A DNA stretch of 64,000 bases, taken from positions 80,754,672 to 80,818,671 of the forward strand of contig NC_079212.1 of assembly GCF_029633865.1 (NCBI RefSeq). Direction: 5' to 3'. Of this stretch, positions 26,171 through 41,680 are shown in pieces (the stretch's first letter is position 1; the number at the start of each line of letters is the position of its first letter). A model generated the notes under the pieces. It searched no databases and was not told the DNA's origin. It worked only from the letters and a program-made list of their open reading frames with translations. The position numbers and the translations under genes were made by a program. The DNA comes from Lampris incognitus (taxonomy: Eukaryota > Chordata > Actinopteri > Lampriformes > Lampridae).

Positions 26171-27764
26171 CAAACCAGAAAGTAGTGCTATGAAGACAGA
26201 AGAATACATGACAAACCAGAAAGTACTGTTATAAAGACAGTAGAATACGTGTCAAACCAGAAAGTACTGCTATAAAGACACAAGAATACATGTCAAACCA
26301 GAAAGTACTGTTGTAAAGACAGTAGAATACATGTCAAACCAGAAAGTAGTGCTGTAATGACTGAATAATACATGTCAAACTAGAAAGTAGTGCTATGAAG
26401 ACAGAAGAATACATGACAGATCAGAAAGTACTGCTATAAAGAAACAAGAATACATGTCAAACCAGAAAGTACTGTTGTAAAGACAGAAGAATACATGTCA
26501 AACCAGAAAGTAGTGCTATAAAGACAGAAGAATACATGTCAAACCAGAAAGTAGTGCTATAAAGACAGAAGAATACATGACAGACCAGAAAGTAGTGCTT
26601 AAAAGACAGAAGAATCACAAACCAGAAAGTACTGCTGTAAAGACAGTAGAATACATGTCAAACCAGAAAGTAGTGCTATAAAGACAGAAGAATACATGAC
26701 AGACCAGAAAGTAGTGCTTAAAAGACAGAAGAATACATGTCAAACCAGAAAGTAGTGCTATGAAGAATACATGATAGATCAGAAAGTAGTGCTTAAAAGA
26801 CAGAAGAATCCATGAAAGACCAGAAAGTAGCGCTATGAAGACAGAAGAATACATGACAGACCAGAAAGTACTGTTGTAAAGACTTCAGAATACATGTCAA
26901 ACCAGAAAGTAGTGCTATGAAGACAGAAGAATCCATGAAAGACCAGAACGTAGTGCTATGAAGACAGAAGAATACATGACAAACCAGAAAGTACTGCTGT
27001 AAAGACAGTAGAATACGTGTCTAACCAGAAAGTACTGCTATAAAGACACAAAAATACATGTCAAACCAGAAAGTACTGTTGTAAAGACAGTACAATACAT
27101 GTCAAACCAGAAAGTAGTGCTATAAAGACAGAAGAATACATCACAGACCAGAAAGTAGTGCTATGAAGACAGAAGAATACATGACAGACCAGAAAGTAGT
27201 GCTAGGAAGACAGAAGAATACATGACAGACCAGAAAGTAGTGCTTAAAAGACAGAAGAATACATGTCAAACCAGAAAGTAGTGCTATAGACAGAAGAATA
27301 CATGTCAAACTAGAAAGTAGTGCTATGAAGACAGAGGAATACATGACAGACCAGAAAGTACTGTTGTAAAGACAGTTGAATACATGTCAAACCAGAAAGT
27401 AGTGCTATGAAGACAGAAGAATACATGTCAAACCAGAAAGTAGTGCTTAAAAGACAGAAGAATACATGACAGACCAGAAAGTAGTGCTTAAAAGACAGAA
27501 GAATCACAAACCAGAAAGTACTGCTGTAAAGACAGTAGAATACAAGTCAAACCAGAAAGTAGTGCTATAAAGACAGAAGAATACATGTCAAACCAGAAAG
27601 TAGTGCTATAAAGACAGAAGAATACATGACAGACCAGAAAGTAATGCTTAAAAGACAGAAGAATACATGTCAAACCAGAAAGTAGCGCTATGAATACAGA
27701 AGAATACATGACAGACCAGAAAGTACTGTTGTAAAGACAGTAGAATACATTACAAACCAGAAAG

Positions 27765-28745
27765 TAGTGCTATGAAGACAGAAGAATACATGTCAAACCA
27801 GAAAGTAGTGCTATGAAGACAGAAGAATCCATGAAAGACCAGAAAGTAGTGCTATGAAGACAGAAGAATACATGACAAACCAGAAAGTACTGTTTTAAAG
27901 ACAGTAGAATACGTGTCAAACCAGAAAGTACTGCTACAAAGACACAAAAATACATGTCAAACCAGAAAGTACTGTTGTAAAGACAGTAGAATACATGTCA
28001 AACCAGAAAGTAGTGCTATAAAGACAGAAGAATACATGTCAAACCAGAAAGTAGTGCTATAAAGACAGAAGAATACATCACAGACCAGAAAGTAGTGCTA
28101 TGAAGACAGAAGAATACATGACAGACAAGAAAGTAGTGCTATAAAGACAGAAGAATACATGTCAAACCAGAAAGTAGTGCTATAAAGACAGAAGAATACA
28201 TATCAAACCAGAAAGTAGTGCTATGAAGACAGAAGAATACATGTCAAACCAGAAAGTAGTGCTATGAAGACAGAAGAATACATGTCAAACCAGAAAGTAG
28301 TGCTATGAATACAGAAGAATCCATGAAAGACCAGAAAGTAGTGCTATGAAGACAGAAGAATACATGACAAACCAGAAAGTACTGTTGTAAAGACAGTAGA
28401 ATACCTGTCAAACCAGAAAGTACTGCTATAAAGACACAAAGATACATGTCAAACCAGAAAGTACTGTTGTAAAGACAGTAGAATACATGTCAAACCAGAA
28501 AGTAGTGCTATAAAGACAGAAGAATACATGTCAAACCAGAAAGTAGTGCTATAAAGACAGAAGAATACATCACAGACCAGAAAGTAGTGCTATGAAGACA
28601 GAAGAATACATGACAGACAAGAAAGTAGTGCTATAAAGACAGAAGAATACATGTCAAACCAGAAAGTAGTGCTATAAAGACTGAAGAATACATGTCAAAC
28701 CAGAAAGTAGTGCTATGAAGACAGAAGAATACATGACAGACCAGA
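27765..28745. repeat. 492-bp higher-order repeat, two copies
   Basis: ACAGACAAGAAAG variants at 28121 and 28613 are 492 bp (12 monomers) apart, and the flanking order of ATCACAGACC, AGTACTGTTG and GAATCCATGAAAG monomers is conserved. Several substitutions distinguish the copies (for example TTTTAAAG versus TTGTAAAG). Confidence 0.82.
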
Positions 28746-28759
28746 AAGTAGTGCTTAAA

Positions 28760-31290
28760 AGACAGAAGAATACATGTCAAACCAGAAAGTAGCAATATGA
28801 AGACAGAAGAATACATGACAGACCAGAAAGTACTGTTGTAAAGACAGTAGAATACATTACAAACCAGAAAGTAGTGCTATGAAGACAGAAGAATACATGT
28901 CAAACCAGAAAGTAGTGCTATGAAGACAGAAGAATCCATGAAAGACCAGAAAGTAGTGCTATGAAGACAGAAGAATACATGACAAACCAGAAAGTACTGT
29001 TGTAAAGACAGTAGAATACGTGTCAAACCAGAAAGTACTGCTATAAAGACAGAATAATACATGTCAAACCAGAAAGTACTGCTGTAAAGACAGAAGAATA
29101 CATGTCAAAACAGAAAGTACTGCTGTAATGACTGAATAATACATGTCAAACTAGAAAATAGTGCTATGAAGACAGAAGAATACATGACAGATCAGAAAGT
29201 ACTGTTATAAAGACACAAGAATACATGTCAAACCAGAAAGTACTGTTGTAAAGACAGTAGAATACATGACAAACCAGAAAGTAGTGCTATAAAGACAGAA
29301 GAATACATGTCAAAACAGAAAGTAGTGCTATAAAGACAGAAGAATACATGTCAAACCAGAAAGTAGTGCTATGAAGACAGAAGAATACATGACAGACCAG
29401 AAAGTAGTGCTTAAAAGACAGAAGAATACATGTCAAACCAGAAAGTAGCGCTATGAAGACAGAAGAATACATGACAGACCAGAAAGTACTGTTGTAAAGA
29501 CAGTAGAATACATGTCAAACCAGAAAGTAGTGCTATGAAGACAGAAGAATACATGTCAAACCAGAAAGTAGTGCTATGAATACAGAAGAATCCATGAAAG
29601 ACCAGAAAGTAGTGCTATGAAGACAGAAGAATACATGACAAACCAGAAAGTACTGCTGTAATGACTGAATAATACATGTCAAACTAGAAAATAGTGCTAT
29701 GAAGACAGAAGAATACATGACAGATCAGAAAGTACTGTTATAAAGACACAAGAATACATGTCAAACCAGAAAGTACTGTTGTAAAGACAGTAGAATACAT
29801 GACAAACCAGAAAGTAGTGCTATAAAGACAGAAGAATACATGTCAAAACAGAAAGTAGTGCTATAAAGACAGAAGAATACATGTCAAACCAGAAAGTAGC
29901 GCTATGAAGACAGAAGAATACATGACAGACCAGAAAGTACTGTTGTAAAGACAGTAGAATACGTTACAAACCAGAAAGTAGTGCTATGAAGACAGAAGAA
30001 TACATGTCAAACCAGAAAGTAGTGCTATGAAGACAGAAGAATCCATGAAAGACCAGAAAGTAGTGCTATGAAGACAGAAGAATACATGACAAACCAGAAA
30101 GTACTGTTGTAAAGACAGTAGAATATGTGTCAAACCAGAAAGTACTGCTATAAAGACAGAATAATACATGTCAAACCAGAAAGTACTGCTGTAAAGACAG
30201 AAGAATACATGTCAAACCAGAAAGTACTGCTGTAATGACTGAATAATACATGTCAAACTAGAAAATAGTGCTATGAAGACAGAAGAATACATGACAGATC
30301 AGAAAGTACTGTTATAAAGACACAAGAATACATGTCAAACCAGAAAGTACTGTTGTAAAGACAGTAGAATACATGACAAACCAGAAAGTAGTGCTATAAA
30401 GACAGAAGAATACATGTCAAAACAGAAAGTAGTGCTATAAAGACAGAAGAATACATGTCAAACCAGAAAGTAGTGCTATGAAGACAGAAGAATACATGAC
30501 AGACCAGAAAGTAGTGCTTAAAAGACAGAAGAATACATGTCAAACCAGAAAGTAGCGCTATGAAGACAGAAGAATACATGACAGACCAGAAAGTACTGTT
30601 GTAAAGACAGTAGAATACATGTCAAACCAGAAAGTAGTGCTATGAAGACAGAAGAATACATGTCAAACCAGAAAGTAGTGCTATGAATACAGAAGAATCC
30701 ATGAAAGACCAGAAAGTAGTGCTATGAAGACAGAAGAATACATGACAAACCAGAAAGTACTGCTGTAATGACTGAATAATACATGTCAAACTAGAAAATA
30801 GTGCTATGAAGACAGAAGAATACATGACAGATCAGAAAGTACTGTTATAAAGACACAAGAATACATGTCAAACCAGAAAGTACTGTTGTAAAGACAGTAG
30901 AATACATGACAAACCAGAAAGTAGTGCTATAAAGACAGAAGAATACATGTCAAAACAGAAAGTAGTGCTATAAAGACAGAAGAATACATGTCAAACCAGA
31001 AAGTAGCGCTATGAAGACAGAAGAATACATGACAGACCAGAAAGTACTGTTGTAAAGACAGTAGAATACATTACAAACCAGAAAGTAGTGCTATGAAGAC
31101 AGAAGAATACATGTCAAACCAGAAAGTAGTGCTATGAAGACAGAAGAATCCATGAAAGACCAGAAAGTAGTGCTATGAAGACAGAAGAATACATGACAAA
31201 CCAGAAAGTACTGTTGTAAAGACAGTAGAATATGTGTCAAACCAGAAAGTACTGCTATAAAGACAGAATAATACATGTCAAACCAGAAAG
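28760..31290. repeat. 1107-bp higher-order repeat, about 2.3 copies
   Basis: The block of ATTACAAACC (or GTTACAAACC), GAATCCATGAAAG, GTAATGACTGAATAAT and TCAAAACAG monomers repeats with an exact 1107-bp (27-monomer) offset, for example 29287 to 30394 and 29984 to 31091. Homology fades near 31290, where AGTACTGCTG becomes AGTACTGTTG. Confidence 0.88.
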
Positions 31291-31609
31291 TACTGTTGTA
31301 AAGACAGTAGAATACATGTCAAACCAGAAAGTAGTGCTATAAAGACAGAAGAATACATGTCAAACCAGAAAGTAGTGCTATAAAGACAGAAGAATACATC
31401 ACAGACCAGAAAGTAGTGCTATGAAGACAGAAGAATACATGACAGACAAGAAAGTAGTGCTATAAAGACAGAGGAATACATGTCAAACCAGAAAGTAGTG
31501 CTATAAAGACAGAAGAATACATGTCAAACCAGAAAGTAGTGCTATGAATACAGAAGAATCCATGAAAGACCAGAAAGTAGTGCTATGAAGACAGAAGAAT
31601 CCATGAAAG

Positions 31610-34600
31610 ACCAGAAAGTAGTGCTATGAAGATAGAAGAATACATGACAAACCAGAAAGTACTGTTGTAAAGACAGTAGAATACGTGTCAAACCAGAAAG
31701 TACTGCTATAAAGACACAAGAATACATGTCAAACCAGAAAGTACTGTTGTAAAGACAGTAGAATACATGTCAAACCAGAAAGTAGTGCTGTCATGACTGA
31801 ATAATACATGTCAAACTAGAAAGTAGTGCTATGAGGACAGAAGAATACATGACAGACCAGAAAGTACTGCTATGAAGACAGAAGAATACATGACAGACCA
31901 GAAAGTAGTGCTATAAAGACAGAAGAATACATGTCAAACCAGAAAGTAGCGCTAGGAAGACAGAAGAATACATGACAGACCAGAAAGTAGTGCTTAAAAG
32001 ACAGAAGAATACATGTCAAACCAGAAAGTAGTGCTATAGACAGAAGAATACATGTCAAACCAGAAAGTAGTGCTATGAAGGCAGAAGAATACATGACAGA
32101 CCAGAAAGTAGTGCTTAAAAGACAGAAGAATACATGTCAAACCAGAAAGTAGCGCTATGAAGACAGAGGAATACATGACAGACCAGAAAGTACTGTTGTA
32201 AAGACAGTTGAATACATGTCAAACCAGAAAGTAGTGCTGTCATGACTGAATAATACATGTCAAACTAGAAAGTAGTGCTATGAAGACAGAAGAATACATG
32301 ACAGATCAGAAAGTACTGCTATAAAGACACAATAATACATGTCAAACCAGAAAGTACTGTTGTAAAGACAGTAGAATACATGTCAAACCAGAAAGTAGTG
32401 CTATAAAGACAGAAGAATACATGTCAAAGCAGAAAGTAGTGCTATAAAGACAGAAGAATACATGTCAAACCAGAAAGTAGCGCTAGGAAGACAGAAGAAT
32501 ACATGACAGACCAGAAAGTAGTGCTTAAAAGACAGAAGAATACATGTCAAACCAGAAAGTAGCGCTATGAAGACAGAGGAATACATGACAGACCAGAAAG
32601 TACTGTTGTAAAGACAGTTGAATACATGTCAAACCAGAAAGTAGTGCTATGAAGACAGAAGAATACATGTCAAACCAGAAAGTAGTCCTATGAAGACAGA
32701 AGAATCCATGAAAGACTAGAAAGTAGTGCTATGAAGATAGAAGAATACATGACAAACCAGAAAGTACTGTTTTAAAGACAGTAGAATACGTGTCAAACCA
32801 GAAAGTACTGCTATAAAGACACAAGAATACATGTCAAACCAGAAAGTACTGTTGTAAAGACAGTAGAATACATGTCAAACCAGAAAGTAGTGCTGTCATT
32901 ACTGAATAATACATGTCAAACTAGAAAGTAGTGCTATGAAGACAGAAGAATACATGACAGACCAGAAAGTACTGCTATGAAGACAGAAGAATACATGTCA
33001 AACCAGAAAGTAGTGCTATAAAGACAGAAGAATACATGTCAAACCAGAAAGTAGCGCTAGGAAGACAGAAGAATACATGACAGACCAGAAAGTAGTGCTT
33101 AAAAGACAGAAGAATACATGTCAAACCAGAAAGTAGTGCTATAGACAGAAGAATACATGTCAAACCAGAAAGTAGTGCTATGAAGACAGAAGAATACATG
33201 ACAGACCAGAAAGTAGTGCTTAAAAGACAGAAGAATACATGTCAAACCAGAAAGTAGCGCTATGAAGACAGAGGAATACATGACAGACCAGAAAGTACTG
33301 TTGTAAAGACAGTTGAATACATGTCAAACCAGAAAGTAGTGCTGTCATGACTGAATAATACATGTCAAACTAGAAAGTAGTGCTATGAAGACAGAAGAAT
33401 ACATGACAGATCAGAAAGTACTGCTATAAAGACACAATAATACATGTCAAACCAGAAAGTACTGTTGTAAAGACAGTAGAATACATGTCAAACCAGAAAG
33501 TAGTGCTATAAAGACAGAAGAATACATGTCAAAGCAGAAAGTAGTGCTATAAAGACAGAAGAATACATGACAGACCAGAAAGTAGTGCTATGAAGACAGA
33601 AGAATACATGTCAAACCAGAAAGTAGTACTACTGTAAAGACAGAAGAATACATGTCAAACCAGAAAGTACTGCTGTAATGACTGAATAATACATGTCAAA
33701 CTAGAAAATAGTGCTATGAAGACAGAAGAATACATGACAGATCAGAAAGTACTGTTATAAAGACACAAGAATACATGTCAAACCAGAAAGTACTGTTGTA
33801 AAGACAGTAGAATACATGACAAACCAGAAAGTAGTGCTATAAAGACAGAAGAATACATGTCAAAACAGAAAGTAGTGCTATAAAGACAGAAGAATACATG
33901 TCAAACCAGAAAGTAGTGCTATGAAGACAGAAGAATACATGACAGACCAGAAAGTAGTGCTTAAAAGACAGAAGAATACATGTCAAACCAGAAAGTAGCG
34001 CTATGAAGACAGAGGAATACATGACAGACCAGAAAGTACTGTTGTAAAGACAGTTGAATACATGTCAAACCAGAAAGTAGTGCTATGAAGACAGAAGAAT
34101 ACATGTCAAACCAGAAAGTAGTCCTATGAAGACAGAAGAATCCATGAAAGACTAGAAAGTAGTGCTATGAAGATAGAAGAATACATGACAAACCAGAAAG
34201 TACTGTTTTAAAGACAGTAGAATACGTGTCAAACCAGAAAGTACTGCTATAAAGACACAAGAATACATGTCAAACCAGAAAGTACTGTTGTAAAGACAGT
34301 AAAATACATGTCAAACCAGAAAGTAGTGCTGTCATGACTGAATAATACATGTCAAACTAGAAAGTAGTGCTATGAAGACAGAAGAATACATGACAGACCA
34401 GAAAGTACTGCTATGAAGACAGAAGAATACATGTCAAACCAGAAAGTAGTGCTATAAAGACAGAAGAATACATGTCAAACCAGAAAGTAGCGCTAGGAAG
34501 ACAGAAGAATACATGACAGACCAGAAAGTAGTGCTTAAAAGACAGAAGAATACATGTCAAACCAGAAAGTAGTGCTATAGACAGAAGAATACATGTCAAA

Positions 34601-34720
34601 CCAGAAAGTAGTGCTATGAAGACAGAAGAATACATGACAGACCAGAAAGTAGTGCTTAAAAGACAGAAGAATACATGTCAAACCAGAAAGTAGCGCTATG
34701 AAGACAGAGGAATACATGAC
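31610..34720. repeat. Left partner of a segment also present at about 57.2-60.3 kb
   Basis: The rare ATGAGGACAG variant (near 31831) and the flanking GCTGTCATGACTG monomer recur near 57405, and the following 3 kb keeps the same monomer order. The offset moves from 25574 to 25695 and then 25654 bp, consistent with monomer gains and losses after duplication. Confidence 0.78.
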
Positions 34721-37700
34721 AGACCAGAAAGTACTGTTTTAAAGACAGTTGAATACATGTCAAACCAGAAAGTAGTGCTGTCATGACTGAATAATACATG
34801 TCAAACTAGAAAGTAGTGCTATGAAGACAGAAGAATACATGACAGATCAGAAAGTACTGCTATAAAGACACAATAATACATGTCAAACCAGAAAGTACTG
34901 TTGTAAAGACAGTAGAATACATGTCAAACCAGAAAGTAGTGCTATAAAGACAGAAGAATACATGTCAAAGCAGAAAGTAGTGCTATAAAGACAGAAGAAT
35001 ACATGACAGACCAGAAAGTAGTGCTTAAAAGACAGAAGAATACATGTCAAACCAGAAAGTAGTGCTATAGACAGAAGAATACATGTCAAACCAGAAAGTA
35101 GTGCTATGAAGACAGAATAATACATTGCAAACCAGAAAGTAGTGCTATGAAGACAGAAGAATACATGCCAAACCAGTCAGTAGTGCTATGAATACAGAAG
35201 AATACATGTAAAACCAGAACATACTGCTATAAAGACACAAGAATACATGTCAAACCAGAAAGTAGTGCTATAAAGACAGACGAATACATATCAAACCAGA
35301 AAGCACTGCTATGAATACAGAAGAATACATATCAAACCAGAAAGTAGTGCTATGAAGACAGAAGAATACATGACAAACCAGAAAGTACTGTTGTAAAGAC
35401 AGTAGAATACGTGTCAAACCAGAAAGTACTGCTATAAAGACACAAGAATACATGTCAAACCAGAAAGTACTGTTGTAAAGATAGTAGAATACATGTCAAA
35501 CCAGTTAGTAGTGCTGTAATGACTGACTAATACATGTCAAACTAGAAAGTAGTGCTATGAAGACATAAGAATACATGACAGATCAGAAAGTACTGTTGTA
35601 AAGACAGTAGAATACATGACAAACCAGAAAGTAGTGCTATAAAGACAGAAGAATACATGTCAAAACAGAAAGTAGTGCTATAAAGACAGAAGAATACATG
35701 ACAGACCAGAAAGTAGTGCTATGAAGACAGAAGAAGACATGACAGACCAGAAGGTAGTGCTATAAATACAGAAGAATACATGTCAAATCAGAAAGTAGCG
35801 CTAGGAAGACAGAAGAATACATGACAGACCAGAAAGTAGTGCTATGAAGACAGAAGAATACATGTCAAACCAGAAAGTAGTGCTATAGACAGAAGAATAC
35901 ATGTCAAACCAGAATGTAGTGCTATGAAGACAGAAGAATACATGACAGACCAGAAAGTAGTACATAAAAGACAGAAGAATACATGTCAAACCAGAAAGTA
36001 GCGCTATGAAGACAGAGGAATACATGACAGACCAGAAAGTACTGTTGTAAAGACAGTTGAATACATGTCAAACCAGAAAGTAGTGCTATGAAGACAGAAG
36101 AATACATGTCAAACCAGAAAGTAGTGCTATAAAGACAGTAGAATACATGTCAAACCAGAAAGTAGTGCTTAAAAGACAGAAGAATCACAAACCAGAAAGT
36201 ACTGTTGTAAAGACAGTAGAATACATGTCAAACTAGAAAGTAGTGCTATAAAGACAGAAGAATACATTTCAAACCAGAAAGTAGTGCTATAAAGACAGAA
36301 GAATACATGACAGACCAGAAAGTAGTGCTTAAAAGACAGAAGAATACATGTCAAACCAGAAAGTAGTGCTATAGACAGAAGAATACATGTCAAACCAGAA
36401 AGTAGTGCTATGAAGACAGAATAATACATTGCAAACCAGAAAGTAGTGCTATGAAGACAGAAGAATACATGCCAAACCAGTCAGTAGTGCTATGAATACA
36501 GAAGAATACATGTAAAACCAGAACATACTGCTATAAAGACACAAGAATACATGTCAAACCAGAAAGTAGTGCTATAAAGACAGACGAATACATATCAAAC
36601 CAGAAAGTACTGCTATGAATACAGAAGAATACATATCAAACCAGAAAGTAGTGCTATGAAGACAGAAGAATACATGACAAACCAGAAAGTACTGTTGTAA
36701 AGACAGTAGAATACGTGTCAAACCAGAAAGTACTGCTATAAAGACACAAGAATACATGTCAAACCAGAAAGTACTGTTGTAAACACAGTAGAATACATGT
36801 CAAACCAGAAAGTAGTGCTGTAATGACTGACTAATACATGTCAAACTAGAAAGTAGTGCTATGAAGACATAAGAATACATGACAGATCAGAAAGTACTGT
36901 TGTAAAGACAGTAGAATACATGACAAACCAGAAAGTAGTGCTATAAAGACAGAAGAATACATGTCAAAACAGAAAGTAGTGCTATAAAGACAGAAGAATA
37001 CATGACAGACCAGAAAGTAGTGCTATGAAGACAGAAGAATACATGACAGACCAGAAGGTAGTGCTATAAATACAGAAGAATACATGTCAAATCAGAAAGT
37101 AGTGCTATGAAGACAGAAGAATACATGTCAAACCAGAAAGTAGTGCTATGAAGACAGAAGAATCCATGAAAGACCAGAAAGTAGTGCTATGAAGACAGAA
37201 GAATACATGACAAACCAGAAAGTAGTGCTATGAAGACAGAAGAATACATGTCAAACCAGAAAGTAGTCCTATGAAGACAGAAGAATCCATGAAAGACTAG
37301 AAAGTAGTGCTATGAAGATAGAAGAATACATGACAAACCAGAAAGTACTGTTTTAAAGACAGTAGAATACGTGTCAAACCAGAAAGTACTGCTATAAAGA
37401 CACAAGAATACATGTCAAACCAGAAAGTACTGTTGTAAAGACAGTAGAATACATGTCAAACCAGAAAGTAGTGCTGTCATTACTGAATAATACATGTCAA
37501 ACTAGAAAGTAGTGCTATGAAGACAGAAGAATACATGACAGACCAGAAAGTACTGCTATGAAGACAGAAGAATACATGTCAAACCAGAAAGTAGTGCTAT
37601 AAAGACAGAAGAATACATGTCAAACCAGAAAGTAGCGCTAGGAAGACAGAAGAATACATGACAGACCAGAAAGTAGTGCTTAAAAGACAGAAGAATACAT

Positions 37701-40700
37701 GTCAAACCAGAAAGTAGTGCTATAGACAGAAGAATACATGTCAAACCAGAAAGTAGTGCTATGAAGACAGAAGAATACATGACAGACCAGAAAGTAGTGC
37801 TTAAAAGACAGAAGAATACATGTCAAACCAGAAAGTAGCGCTATGAAGACAGAGGAATACATGACAGACCAGAAAGTACTGTTGTAAAGACAGTTGAATA
37901 CATGTCAAACCAGAAAGTAGTGCTGTCATGACTGAATAATACATGTCAAACTAGAAAGTAGTGCTATGAAGACAGAAGAATACATGACAGATCAGAAAGT
38001 ACTGCTATAAAGACACAATAATACATGTCAAACCAGAAAGTACTGTTGTAAAGACAGTAGAATACATGTCAAACCAGAAAGTAGTGCTATAAAGACAGAA
38101 GAATACATGTCAAAGCAGAAAGTAGTGCTATAAAGACAGAAGAATACATGACAGACCAGAAAGTAGTGCTATGAAGACAGAAGAATACATGTCAAACCAG
38201 AAAGTAGTACTACTGTAAAGACAGAAGAATACATGTCAAACCAGAAAGTACTGCTGTAATGACTGAATAATACATGTCAAACTAGAAAATAGTGCTATGA
38301 AGACAGAAGAATACATGACAGATCAGAAAGTACTGTTATAAAGACACAAGAATACATGTCAAACCAGAAAGTACTGTTGTAAAGACAGTAGAATACATGA
38401 CAAACCAGAAAGTAGTGCTATAAAGACAGAAGAATACATGTCAAAACAGAAAGTAGTGCTATAAAGACAGAAGAATACATGTCAAACCAGAAAGTAGTGC
38501 TATGAAGACAGAAGAATACATGACAGACCAGAAAGTAGTGCTTAAAAGACAGAAGAATACATGTCAAACCAGAAAGTAGCGCTATGAAGACAGAGGAATA
38601 CATGACAGACCAGAAAGTACTGTTGTAAAGACAGTTGAATACATGTCAAACCAGAAAGTAGTGCTATGAAGACAGAAGAATACATGTCAAACCAGAAAGT
38701 AGTCCTATGAAGACAGAAGAATCCATGAAAGACTAGAAAGTAGTGCTATGAAGATAGAAGAATACATGACAAACCAGAAAGTACTGTTTTAAAGACAGTA
38801 GAATACGTGTCAAACCAGAAAGTACTGCTATAAAGACACAAGAATACATGTCAAACCAGAAAGTACTGTTGTAAAGACAGTAAAATACATGTCAAACCAG
38901 AAAGTAGTGCTGTCATGACTGAATAATACATGTCAAACTAGAAAGTAGTGCTATGAAGACAGAAGAATACATGACAGACCAGAAAGTACTGCTATGAAGA
39001 CAGAAGAATACATGTCAAACCAGAAAGTAGTGCTATAAAGACAGAAGAATACATGTCAAACCAGAAAGTAGCGCTAGGAAGACAGAAGAATACATGACAG
39101 ACCAGAAAGTAGTGCTTAAAAGACAGAAGAATACATGTCAAACCAGAAAGTAGTGCTATAGACAGAAGAATACATGTCAAACCAGAAAGTAGTGCTATGA
39201 AGACAGAAGAATACATGACAGACCAGAAAGTAGTGCTTAAAAGACAGAAGAATACATGTCAAACCAGAAAGTAGCGCTATGAAGACAGAGGAATACATGA
39301 CAGACCAGAAAGTACTGTTTTAAAGACAGTTGAATACATGTCAAACCAGAAAGTAGTGCTGTCATGACTGAATAATACATGTCAAACTAGAAAGTAGTGC
39401 TATGAAGACAGAAGAATACATGACAGATCAGAAAGTACTGCTATAAAGACACAATAATACATGTCAAACCAGAAAGTACTGTTGTAAAGACAGTAGAATA
39501 CATGTCAAACCAGAAAGTAGTGCTATAAAGACAGAAGAATACATGTCAAAGCAGAAAGTAGTGCTATAAAGACAGAAGAATACATGACAGACCAGAAAGT
39601 AGTGCTTAAAAGACAGAAGAATACATGTCAAACCAGAAAGTAGTGCTATAGACAGAAGAATACATGTCAAACCAGAAAGTAGTGCTATGAAGACAGAATA
39701 ATACATTGCAAACCAGAAAGTAGTGCTATGAAGACAGAAGAATACATGCCAAACCAGTCAGTAGTGCTATGAATACAGAAGAATACATGTAAAACCAGAA
39801 CATACTGCTATAAAGACACAAGAATACATGTCAAACCAGAAAGTAGTGCTATAAAGACAGACGAATACATATCAAACCAGAAAGCACTGCTATGAATACA
39901 GAAGAATACATATCAAACCAGAAAGTAGTGCTATGAAGACAGAAGAATACATGACAAACCAGAAAGTACTGTTGTAAAGACAGTAGAATACGTGTCAAAC
40001 CAGAAAGTACTGCTATAAAGACACAAGAATACATGTCAAACCAGAAAGTACTGTTGTAAAGATAGTAGAATACATGTCAAACCAGTTAGTAGTGCTGTAA
40101 TGACTGACTAATACATGTCAAACTAGAAAGTAGTGCTATGAAGACATAAGAATACATGACAGATCAGAAAGTACTGTTGTAAAGACAGTAGAATACATGA
40201 CAAACCAGAAAGTAGTGCTATAAAGACAGAAGAATACATGTCAAAACAGAAAGTAGTGCTATAAAGACAGAAGAATACATGACAGACCAGAAAGTAGTGC
40301 TATGAAGACAGAAGAAGACATGACAGACCAGAAGGTAGTGCTATAAATACAGAAGAATACATGTCAAATCAGAAAGTAGCGCTAGGAAGACAGAAGAATA
40401 CATGACAGACCAGAAAGTAGTGCTATGAAGACAGAAGAATACATGTCAAACCAGAAAGTAGTGCTATAGACAGAAGAATACATGTCAAACCAGAATGTAG
40501 TGCTATGAAGACAGAAGAATACATGACAGACCAGAAAGTAGTACATAAAAGACAGAAGAATACATGTCAAACCAGAAAGTAGCGCTATGAAGACAGAGGA
40601 ATACATGACAGACCAGAAAGTACTGTTGTAAAGACAGTTGAATACATGTCAAACCAGAAAGTAGTGCTATGAAGACAGAAGAATACATGTCAAACCAGAA

Positions 40701-41680
40701 AGTAGTGCTATAAAGACAGTAGAATACATGTCAAACCAGAAAGTAGTGCTTAAAAGACAGAAGAATCACAAACCAGAAAGTACTGTTGTAAAGACAGTAG
40801 AATACATGTCAAACTAGAAAGTAGTGCTATAAAGACAGAAGAATACATTTCAAACCAGAAAGTAGTGCTATAAAGACAGAAGAATACATGACAGACCAGA
40901 AAGTAGTGCTTAAAAGACAGAAGAATACATGTCAAACCAGAAAGTAGTGCTATAGACAGAAGAATACATGTCAAACCAGAAAGTAGTGCTATGAAGACAG
41001 AATAATACATTGCAAACCAGAAAGTAGTGCTATGAAGACAGAAGAATACATGCCAAACCAGTCAGTAGTGCTATGAATACAGAAGAATACATGTAAAACC
41101 AGAACATACTGCTATAAAGACACAAGAATACATGTCAAACCAGAAAGTAGTGCTATAAAGACAGACGAATACATATCAAACCAGAAAGTACTGCTATGAA
41201 TACAGAAGAATACATATCAAACCAGAAAGTAGTGCTATGAAGACAGAAGAATACATGACAAACCAGAAAGTACTGTTGTAAAGACAGTAGAATACGTGTC
41301 AAACCAGAAAGTACTGCTATAAAGACACAAGAATACATGTCAAACCAGAAAGTACTGTTGTAAACACAGTAGAATACATGTCAAACCAGAAAGTAGTGCT
41401 GTAATGACTGACTAATACATGTCAAACTAGAAAGTAGTGCTATGAAGACATAAGAATACATGACAGATCAGAAAGTACTGTTGTAAAGACAGTAGAATAC
41501 ATGACAAACCAGAAAGTAGTGCTATAAAGACAGAAGAATACATGTCAAAACAGAAAGTAGTGCTATAAAGACAGAAGAATACATGACAGACCAGAAAGTA
41601 GTGCTATGAAGACAGAAGAATACATGACAGACCAGAAGGTAGTGCTATAAATACAGAAGAATACATGTCAAATCAGAAAG
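32630..41680. repeat. 4581-bp segmental tandem duplication, nearly two copies
   Basis: From about 32630 to 37100 the order of monomer variants is repeated at 37211-41680 with a constant 4581-bp offset. Shared rare features include AGTAGTCCTATG (32686 and 37267), AGTAGTACTACTG (near 33626 and 38207), AGTACTGTTTTAAAG and CAGAACATACTG. The copies part near 41681 (AGTAGCGCTAGG versus AGTAGTGCTATG). Each copy itself carries a 1304-bp duplication, so that event is older. Confidence 0.9.
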